This document shows, in pieces, positions 6,359 to 11,058 of a stretch of 11,058 nucleotides of DNA. This DNA is from an uncultured Myxococcales bacterium (GTDB lineage: Bacteria > Myxococcota_A > UBA9042), in the NCBI GenBank assembly GCA_937915965.1, contig CALGHC010000048.1, positions 1-11,058 on the forward strand. Reading direction: 5' to 3'. Numbering within the stretch: position 1 is the stretch's first letter; each line of letters starts with the position of its first letter. The notes beneath the pieces are model-generated. The model made no database searches, had not been told where the DNA came from, and saw only the letters and a list, made by a program, of their open reading frames with translations. Made by a program: the position numbers and the translations under genes.

Positions 6359-7210
6359 ATGCTACCGCCCATGCAGGCTGCCAACCCGACCACCACCATC
6401 GACCCATCGGCGCTGGCCGTGCGCCTCAAGATCGCGCTGCGAGCCGCGGAGACCGCCGGCGCCATCCTGATGGGCCACTTTGGCTCTCTGCGCTCCATCG
6501 ACGAGAAATCGCCGATCGACTTCGTCACCGCGGCGGACCGCGACAGCGAGGCGCAGGTCCTCGGCGAGCTGCGGTCGGCCTTCCCCAGCGATGTCATCCT
6601 CGCCGAGGAGCAAGACGGCAAGGACGGCGCGACCGCATTGCGTGAACAGTTCGCGACGCTGCCCTGGTGTTGGGTGGTCGACCCGCTGGATGGCACGACG
6701 AACTTCGCCCACGGCAACCTGCAGTTCGCGGTCAGCATCGGCCTCGCCGCCTATGGCCTGCCGGTGCTCGGTGTCGTCCTGGCGCCAGCGCGCCGCGAGA
6801 TCTTCGTCGGCGGTGTCGGTATTCGCGCGACCGCCAACGGCCGGCCGATCGTCGTGTCGCATGCAGATTCGATCGCGCGCGCCCTGATCGCGACCGGCTT
6901 CCCCTACGACCGGCGCGAACACATCGCCGAGCTGACCGAGCGGATCGGCCGGGTCCTGATGACGAGCCACGGCCTGCGCCGCGCGGGCGCGGCGAGCCTC
7001 GACCTGTGTGAGCTGGCCGCTGGCCGCCTCGACGGTTTCTACGAGCAGCGGCTGGCGCCATGGGACGTGTGCGCCGGCCACGCGGTGGTCGAAGCCGCCG
7101 GCGGCCGCTTGAGCGACTTCGCGGGCGGGAGACATGACGTCTTCGGCGGCGAGACGATCGCCAGCAATGGCCGACTGCACGGCGCTTTGGTCGAGCTGGT
7201 GCGGGGATGA
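6359..7210 (+). CDS. Inositol monophosphatase family protein (SuhB-like)
   Basis: A Mg2+-dependent phosphatase of the inositol monophosphatase superfamily, predicted cytoplasmic, hydrolysing inositol-1-phosphate or a related sugar or alcohol phosphate. The 283 residues cover the whole family length and align with SuhB end to end. Visible motifs are DFVT-x2-D at 54-60, the metal-binding Glu pair ILAEE (83-84), WVVDPLDGTTNF with ligands Asp108 and Asp111, and WD-x3-G at 235-240 with Asp236. All catalytic positions appear intact. ATG 6359 is chosen; ATG 6371 and TTG 6335 (with AGG at 6325-6327) are in frame, and the family alignment begins only near residue 18, so it does not decide. It is the first gene of a four-gene operon, and its stop overlaps the next start by 4 bases. 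Substrates in this family range widely (inositol phosphate, histidinol phosphate, fructose bisphosphate, PAP), so the exact reaction is unassigned. Confidence 0.93.
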   Translation: MLPPMQAANPTTTIDPSALAVRLKIALRAAETAGAILMGHFGSLRSIDEKSPIDFVTAADRDSEAQVLGELRSAFPSDVILAEEQDGKDGATALREQFATLPWCWVVDPLDGTTNFAHGNLQFAVSIGLAAYGLPVLGVVLAPARREIFVGGVGIRATANGRPIVVSHADSIARALIATGFPYDRREHIAELTERIGRVLMTSHGLRRAGAASLDLCELAAGRLDGFYEQRLAPWDVCAGHAVVEAAGGRLSDFAGGRHDVFGGETIASNGRLHGALVELVRG

Positions 7211-8427
7211 GGGAAGCGACGCGATTCGTCGGTCGCCACAGCGGCGCGGTGGCGGCGGTGGTCGCTGCGGGGGTGCTGGTGCTTGTGGCTGGCGCGTCGA
7301 CATGCAGCCGCGCCACCGCGGCGGTGCGCTGGGAGCGCGCATTCTACGACGCCGAGCAGCTGCACATCGACGGCCAGCACGACGCCGCGAGACAACGTTT
7401 TGCCGCCTTGCGCGCCAGCGCACACCGTGGCCAGGACGCCGACGAGGCGGGCCTGATGGCCTGCGAGGCGGCGCGGCGTGGCGGCGAAACTCTGGCGGCA
7501 GCGGCCTGCTACGACGCCCTGGGCCAGGACGCCACCGAGCGCGAGGTGCGTGCCCGGGCGCTGCTCCACGCCGCCGAGATCCGCGTCTTTGAGTTGGAAC
7601 GCCAAGCCGACGGCGAGCGCCTCCTGTGGATCCTGGTCGAGCGCGCCACCGACACCGCCGCGGGCCAGCGGGCCCTCGACCACCTCTACGCCATGGCCCG
7701 CGACGCGCCGAGCCGCGTCGACGCCACCGTGGGCCGGATGTTGGATCTCGCCCGCGCAGCGCCGCTCAGCGATCTCGCCGACAACCTCTTGATCCGCACG
7801 GCGATGTTGCTGGAAGCGCGCGGAGGGACGGCGGATCTTCGTACAGCCGACGAGGCGATGATGGCCTTCGAGCGCGACCACGTCGGATCGCCGGCCCGCG
7901 TTGCCGCCCTGATGGTGCACGCGCGTGTGCTTACGCGACTCGATGAGCCAGCGCGCGAGGCGGTCGTGCTTGAGAAGGTCGTCGGCGACTGGGAGGCCAG
8001 CGCGGTGTTTGGCAGCTACTACGTGCCGGACCACAGCGCCGCGGCGTTGCGCCTGATTGCCCTCTATCGGGGCCGCCTCGCAGATCTCGAGCGTGCGGAG
8101 TCACATCTGCACCATCTCGTCGAGATGGTCGAGGCGCAGAGCGGCGTCTTCGAGGTCATCGCGCAGCTCGCCGACGTCCAAGAGCAGCGTGGCAACCTGC
8201 GCGCGGCCCGTGCGACATGGCGGCGCCTGGTCCAGCTCGCCGAGAAGCGTGACACCGAGCTGCGTGGGTTCGATGCCCGCGTCTGCGGCGAAGAGGCCAG
8301 ATCCGAAGACCGCGGGCGCTGCAGCGACGCGACCCGCACCTTCGCTCCCCTGCCGGTCAAGGAGGTAGCGCGAGCGCAGGGCGAGATCGCGCGGCTGGGT
8401 GGCTTGATCGCGGCGAGGCGCCCATGA
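7207..8427 (+). CDS. Exported or membrane-anchored helical-repeat (TPR-like) protein
   Basis: A 406-residue protein that I do not recognise beyond its fold class. The N-terminus has basic residues (R2, R6, R10, H11) followed by one hydrophobic segment at about 13-31, either a signal peptide or a membrane anchor. Cys33 follows, but the preceding Ala-Ser-Thr is a poor lipobox. The rest is Ala/Arg/Leu-rich and strongly helical with tetratricopeptide-like pairs, for example near 41-72 (AFYDAEQLHIDGQHDAARQ) and about 314-350 (LADVQEQRGNLRAARATW). Cys360 and Cys372 could pair in the periplasm. The ATG overlaps the phosphatase stop as ATGA, and its own stop overlaps the ABC ATPase start the same way. 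That context suggests a scaffold or partner of the lipid transporter, but this is inference. Start choice is well supported by the overlap. Confidence 0.82.
   Translation: MREATRFVGRHSGAVAAVVAAGVLVLVAGASTCSRATAAVRWERAFYDAEQLHIDGQHDAARQRFAALRASAHRGQDADEAGLMACEAARRGGETLAAAACYDALGQDATEREVRARALLHAAEIRVFELERQADGERLLWILVERATDTAAGQRALDHLYAMARDAPSRVDATVGRMLDLARAAPLSDLADNLLIRTAMLLEARGGTADLRTADEAMMAFERDHVGSPARVAALMVHARVLTRLDEPAREAVVLEKVVGDWEASAVFGSYYVPDHSAAALRLIALYRGRLADLERAESHLHHLVEMVEAQSGVFEVIAQLADVQEQRGNLRAARATWRRLVQLAEKRDTELRGFDARVCGEEARSEDRGRCSDATRTFAPLPVKEVARAQGEIARLGGLIAARRP
8415..8418 (+). promoter_or_regulatory. Ribosome binding site of the MlaF-like gene
   Basis: GAGG lies five bases before the ATG at 8424, inside the 3' end of the upstream gene. 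It supports the chosen start and translation of the ATGA-coupled pair. Confidence 0.6.
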
Positions 8428-9182
8428 CCGCCAACGAGGACGTCGTCTTGCGCATCGAGGCGCTCAGCTGTGACTTCGGCGCGGGGCCCGTCCTCGACGA
8501 GGTCTCGATGACTGTGCGGCGCGGCGAGATCGTCGGCATCATCGGCCCCGGCGGCGCCGGCAAGTCCGTCCTCATCAAGACCTGCTGTGGGCTGTTGCCC
8601 ATTGTGCGCGGTCGCATCGAGCTGCTCGGCCACGATCTGGGCGCGATGGGCGGACGCGAACTGCAGCGCCTGCGCGAACGCGTGGGCCTGGTCTTTCAGA
8701 ACTACGCTCTCTTCGACTTCATGACGGTGGCCGAGAACGTCGCCTTCCCGATGCGCCAGCGTGGTGTCGACGACGAAGCGACGATCTCCGCGCGCGTCGC
8801 CGAGCGCCTCGCCGAGGTAGACCTGCCGCGCGCCGCCGCGCTGATGCCTGGCGAGCTGTCTGGGGGCATGAAGAAGCGCGTGGGACTGGCCCGCGCAGGC
8901 ATCAACGACCCGGAGCTGATGTTTTTTGACGACCCCACCGCCGGGCTGGACCCCGTGACCTCGTCGAAGATCTTCAACCTGATCCGGCGGGTGCAGCGCG
9001 ACCACCGCACGACCTGCGTCGTCGTCAGCCACGACATCGACCGGATGCGCTCCGCATGCGACCGCTACGTTCTGATCTATGACGGCCAGGTGCGCTGGCA
9101 AGGCGACGCCGCCGCGGCCGCCGAAAGCGACGACTCGATCGTGGCCGCCTTCTTTGCTGCCAGCGCCGAGGGGACGCGATGA
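8424..9182 (+). CDS. MlaF-type ABC transporter ATP-binding protein
   Basis: The cytoplasmic ATPase of a phospholipid transporter (Mla/Ttg2/Mkl type), expected to dimerise on the MlaE-type permease encoded next. At 252 residues it is full length. Motifs in order: Walker A GPGGAGKS (41-48), Q-loop Gln92 in VFQNYALFD, signature LSGGMKKR (145-152), Walker B ending FFDD (Asp169-Asp170), D-loop GLDP (174-177), and H-loop His203 in VVSHD. The residue that is normally the catalytic glutamate is Asp170 here (codon GAC at 8931-8933), an oddity for this family of motifs. The LFDFMTV and LSGGMKKR sequences favour the Mla subfamily over generic importers. The start is set by GAGG at 8415-8418 and by the ATGA overlap with the upstream stop. 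The stop overlaps the permease start. I leave the symbol blank because no MCE partner gene is present to confirm the system. Confidence 0.92.
   Translation: MTANEDVVLRIEALSCDFGAGPVLDEVSMTVRRGEIVGIIGPGGAGKSVLIKTCCGLLPIVRGRIELLGHDLGAMGGRELQRLRERVGLVFQNYALFDFMTVAENVAFPMRQRGVDDEATISARVAERLAEVDLPRAAALMPGELSGGMKKRVGLARAGINDPELMFFDDPTAGLDPVTSSKIFNLIRRVQRDHRTTCVVVSHDIDRMRSACDRYVLIYDGQVRWQGDAAAAAESDDSIVAAFFAASAEGTR
9168..9174 (+). promoter_or_regulatory. Ribosome binding site of the MlaE-like gene
   Basis: GAGGGGA ends four bases before the ATG at 9179 and lies within the last codons of the ATPase gene. It supports the start at the ATGA overlap. Confidence 0.6.
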
Positions 9183-10012
9183 CAGCGAGGCGCCAGCCCC
9201 CCCTTCTTCTTCGACCGTTCGTAGCGGTCGTCGCCGGGATCGGCGCCGGCGGGGTTTCGATAGCCGAGTCGATCGGGGCGATGGCCATCACGACGGCGAG
9301 CATCCTGCGGGCGATGGTGCCGCCACGTTTCGATAGCCACGAGACCTGGCGCAGCCTCTACAAGGTCGGCGTCAAGAGCTACCCAATCGTCGTCCTGACG
9401 GCCCTGTTTACTGGCGCGATCATGGTGATCCAGTCAGGTCCGTACGTGCTGAAGACCGGCGCGACCGGCCTGCTGGGCTGGGGCGCGGGCTACGCCGTGC
9501 TCGCCGAGGTCGGCCCGGTCCTGATCGGACTGATGTTCTCGGGGCGTGTCGGCGCGAACAACACCGCGGAGCTCGGCACGATGCGGGTCACCGAGCAGAT
9601 CGACGCGCTGCGTGCCCTGGCGATCGATCCAATCGGCTACCTGGTGGTGCCACGATTCGTCGCGATGATGGTCATGCTCCTGCTGCTGACGGTGCTTGGC
9701 GACCTCTTCGCTCTGATTGGCGGGGCCTTGACCAGCGAGTTCATCCTCGGGATCGACTGGCGGGTCTTCTTCCAAGGCGTACTCGAGGGGCACCTGCTCG
9801 ACGAGTTCTTCGTCGGCTTGATCAAGGCCATCGGTTTCGGTGCGTCGATCAGCGTCGTCTCGTGCACGTACGGGCTGGGGGTTCGCGGCGGCGCGGCTGG
9901 GGTGGGCCGCGCGGTGAACGCGTCGGTGGTGACCAGCGCGATCGGCATCTTTGTGATCGACTACGCGATCACCTGGCTGGCGGCACGATACCCAGGGTTT
10001 GGGCTCGGCTGA
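9179..10012 (+). CDS. MlaE-type phospholipid ABC transporter permease
   Basis: An inner-membrane permease of the MlaE family, forming the transmembrane core that moves phospholipids between membranes. The 277 residues slightly exceed E. coli MlaE, with a short basic N-terminus (ARRQ) before the amphipathic start. The family hallmark runs from Glu110 to Leu144: AEVGPVL, then SGRVGA, AELGTM and TEQIDAL. Hydrophobic segments at about 69-85, 150-180 and 235-270 fit the family topology. The ATG at 9179 overlaps the ATPase stop (ATGA) and is preceded by GAGGGG. The gene ends the operon: 302 non-coding bases follow and the next gene is nosZ. The usual mlaD (MCE domain), mlaC and mlaB are absent downstream within the window. 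Confidence 0.94.
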   Translation: MTARRQPPLLLRPFVAVVAGIGAGGVSIAESIGAMAITTASILRAMVPPRFDSHETWRSLYKVGVKSYPIVVLTALFTGAIMVIQSGPYVLKTGATGLLGWGAGYAVLAEVGPVLIGLMFSGRVGANNTAELGTMRVTEQIDALRALAIDPIGYLVVPRFVAMMVMLLLLTVLGDLFALIGGALTSEFILGIDWRVFFQGVLEGHLLDEFFVGLIKAIGFGASISVVSCTYGLGVRGGAAGVGRAVNASVVTSAIGIFVIDYAITWLAARYPGFGLG

Positions 10013-10045
10013 GTCGGTGAGAGTGCGTCCCGACATGGGCCAAGC

Positions 10046-10063
10046 GGCGGCTACCCAGCCGCC
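10046..10063 (+). terminator. Hairpin after the operon, possible transcription end
   Basis: GGCGGCT and AGCCGCC form a perfect 7-bp stem around the loop ACCC, 33 bases past the permease stop. No T-run follows, so it is not a classical intrinsic terminator. It could protect the 3' end of the operon mRNA or act with Rho. Confidence 0.4.
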
Positions 10064-10170
10064 AGAAAGCCGACAGCGGGCCGCCAGACGGCGCGCAATA
10101 ACCGCCTAAGAACAGACCGATCAATTCCGGGAACCCAGGACCGGCGGGTCCATTGCCCGATAAATCGACC

Positions 10171-10199
10171 TTGACATCTAGTTTGTCTTGCCGTTGGAT
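10171..10199 (+). promoter_or_regulatory. Weak sigma-70-like promoter candidate for nosZ
   Basis: TTGACA at 10171-10176 matches the -35 consensus fully. With a 17-base spacer the -10 position reads TTGGAT (10194-10199), only three of six consensus bases. The leader to the nosZ ATG would be about 110 bases. No clear FNR/NNR-type TTGAT-N4-ATCAA box was found, although nosZ is usually controlled by such regulators. Confidence 0.3.
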
Positions 10200-10304
10200 C
10201 CCGGCGCGTCGGCCGCTGACCTCGCGCTGTGCGAGCCAAAGTCATCAGCCGGAGCCTGCACGCGCCACGCGGCGCCCAGCCACCGCCGGCCGGACTGGCG
10301 GTAC

Positions 10305-10308
10305 AGGA
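10305..10308 (+). promoter_or_regulatory. Ribosome binding site of nosZ
   Basis: AGGA lies six bases before the ATG at 10315, which fixes this start over internal alternatives. Confidence 0.65.
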
Positions 10309-10314
10309 CAAAAC

Positions 10315-11058
10315 ATGAAGGACCTTCGAGACCCTCTGGCGATCGCCCTGCCCAACGCCGCCCAGTTGCCCGAGTTGAGCAACCGCCGCGACTTCCTCGG
10401 CCGAATCGCGGTTGCCGGGACGGTGGCCGCCGGAGCGGCGATCCTGCCGGCCTGCGGCGAAAAGAAGGGCGAGGCTGCTGCGGCTCCCGCTGCCAAGGCC
10501 GAACCAGCGGCAGCTGCGGCGGCGGTCGAGGCGAAGGAGCCCGAGGGTCTGTCTGCCGAGGTTCGACCTGGACAGCTCGATGAGTACTACGGGTTCTGGA
10601 GCGGCGGCCAGTCGGGCGAGATGCGCATCCTGGGCGTGCCGTCGATGCGCGAGCTCAAGCGGATCCCCGTCTTCAACCGCGACGCGGCGACAGGCTGGGG
10701 CGGCACCGACTTCTCCAAGGAGCTGCTCGGCGGCAAGCTCAGCGGCGACACCCACCACGTACACTTGAGCTACACCGACGGAACCTACGACGGTCGCTAC
10801 GTCTTCGTGAACGACAAGGCGCAGGCCCGCCTCGCCCGCGTCAACATCGAGACGATGGAGGTCGACAAGATCACCTTCATCCCGAACGCGCAGGGCACAC
10901 ACGGCATCTTCCCCCAGCGTCACAAGACGGGTCTGGTGCTGTGCAACTCCGAGTTCCGCACGCCTCAGCCCAACAACGGCACCGACATGGAGGACCCGAC
11001 GAAGTACGGCGCCATGCACACCGCCATCGACGGCGAGACGATGGAGCTCAAGTGGCAG
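10315..11058 (+). CDS. nosZ: Nitrous oxide reductase, N-terminal part (cut by window edge)
   Basis: The periplasmic copper enzyme that reduces N2O to N2, the last step of denitrification. The 248 codons seen are the leader and the start of the seven-bladed propeller carrying the CuZ site; the C-terminal CuA domain lies beyond the window. The family opening DEYYGFWSGG (89-98) through GVPSMREL and RIPVFN (121) is nearly textbook. GDTHHVH supplies CuZ ligands His147 and His148, and GTHG supplies His196. The leader has a twin-arginine motif (SNRRDFLGR, Arg24-Arg25) and a hydrophobic stretch to Leu44, then Pro-Ala-Cys47, a lipobox-like site, and an Ala/Lys/Glu/Pro linker to about residue 76. A Tat-exported, lipid-anchored NosZ is predicted. 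The start is supported by AGGA at 10305-10308. The gene stands 302 bases from the preceding operon and probably heads its own unit, with nosD/F/Y/L-type genes expected beyond the window. Confidence 0.95.
   Translation, partial: MKDLRDPLAIALPNAAQLPELSNRRDFLGRIAVAGTVAAGAAILPACGEKKGEAAAAPAAKAEPAAAAAAVEAKEPEGLSAEVRPGQLDEYYGFWSGGQSGEMRILGVPSMRELKRIPVFNRDAATGWGGTDFSKELLGGKLSGDTHHVHLSYTDGTYDGRYVFVNDKAQARLARVNIETMEVDKITFIPNAQGTHGIFPQRHKTGLVLCNSEFRTPQPNNGTDMEDPTKYGAMHTAIDGETMELKWQ

Larger units (their letters stand above)
10013..10314. other. Intergenic region between the mla-like operon and nosZ
   Basis: These 302 bases have no convincing gene. Small open frames here lack start signals and family resemblance. 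The stretch holds a perfect hairpin at 10046-10063, a short direct repeat CCGCCAGA at 10059-10066 and 10081-10088, a weak sigma-70-like element at 10171-10199 and the nosZ ribosome binding site at 10305-10308. It is less GC-rich between about 10095 and 10195 than the flanking genes, as expected for a promoter region. Confidence 0.7.

Noticed and set aside
4041..6407. Open frame of 788 codons on the minus strand opposite the thrombospondin region
   Set aside because: A Val/Ala/Asp-rich shadow created by repeated GAC/GGC codons on the other strand; no domain recognisable.
7294..7305. Lipobox at Cys33 of the helical-repeat protein
   Set aside because: The preceding Ala-Ser-Thr lacks the usual Leu at -3 and a small Gly/Ala at -1, so a signal peptide or anchor is more likely.
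10171..10187. FNR-type box at TTGACATCTAGTTTG
   Set aside because: The right half-site should read ATCAA or similar; GTTTG does not match and the arms share only GACA/TGTC.
10188..10583. Open frame of 131 codons across the nosZ leader
   Set aside because: It overlaps the start of nosZ in another frame, has a TTG-type start without a ribosome binding site and an Arg/Gly-rich composition typical of shadows.

Overview
The window is very GC-rich and densely coded, and every gene reads on the + strand. It looks like chromosomal DNA from a Myxococcota-, Bradymonadota- or other former deltaproteobacterial-type Gram-negative. The basis is gene style (a giant cysteine-rich lipoprotein with thrombospondin type-3 repeats), the retrograde lipid transport genes, and codon use ending strongly in G/C. 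This placement is an inference; nothing here fixes the taxon.

Region 1 (1-6293) is one huge gene for a predicted surface lipoprotein of 2050 residues. A lipobox leads into a short acidic linker. About 35 tandem cysteine-rich units follow, interrupted by three CC-x3-WD modules and one somatomedin-B-like domain, then GCGGSCG modules. The C-terminal third alternates calcium-binding thrombospondin type-3 repeats, a MopE-like metal-binding motif and two beta-sandwich domains. About 100 bp of 15-bp-periodic tandem repeat lies immediately upstream and is in frame with the gene, so its true start is uncertain.

Region 2 (6359-10012) is a tight four-gene operon: an inositol-monophosphatase-family phosphatase, an exported helical-repeat protein, an MlaF-type ABC ATPase and an MlaE-type permease. 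All three junctions are 4-base ATGA overlaps, so the genes are very probably translationally coupled. The last two genes form the core of an Mla/Mce-type phospholipid transporter of the inner membrane. No MCE-domain (MlaD) gene follows.

Region 3 (10013-10314) is a 302-bp intergenic stretch with a perfect 7-bp hairpin soon after the operon and a weak promoter candidate. Region 4 (10315-11058, cut by the window edge) is the first 248 codons of a nitrous oxide reductase, nosZ. Its leader carries a twin-arginine motif and a lipobox-like cysteine, suggesting a membrane-anchored NosZ. No RNA gene, insertion sequence, CRISPR array or phage gene was seen.

The three coding regions do not obviously form one pathway. 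All act at the cell envelope: a surface lipoprotein, envelope lipid transport, and a periplasmic respiratory reductase. The most unusual items are the giant lipoprotein's architecture, the Mla pair that lacks an adjacent MCE gene and has an altered Walker B residue, and the predicted lipoprotein form of NosZ.
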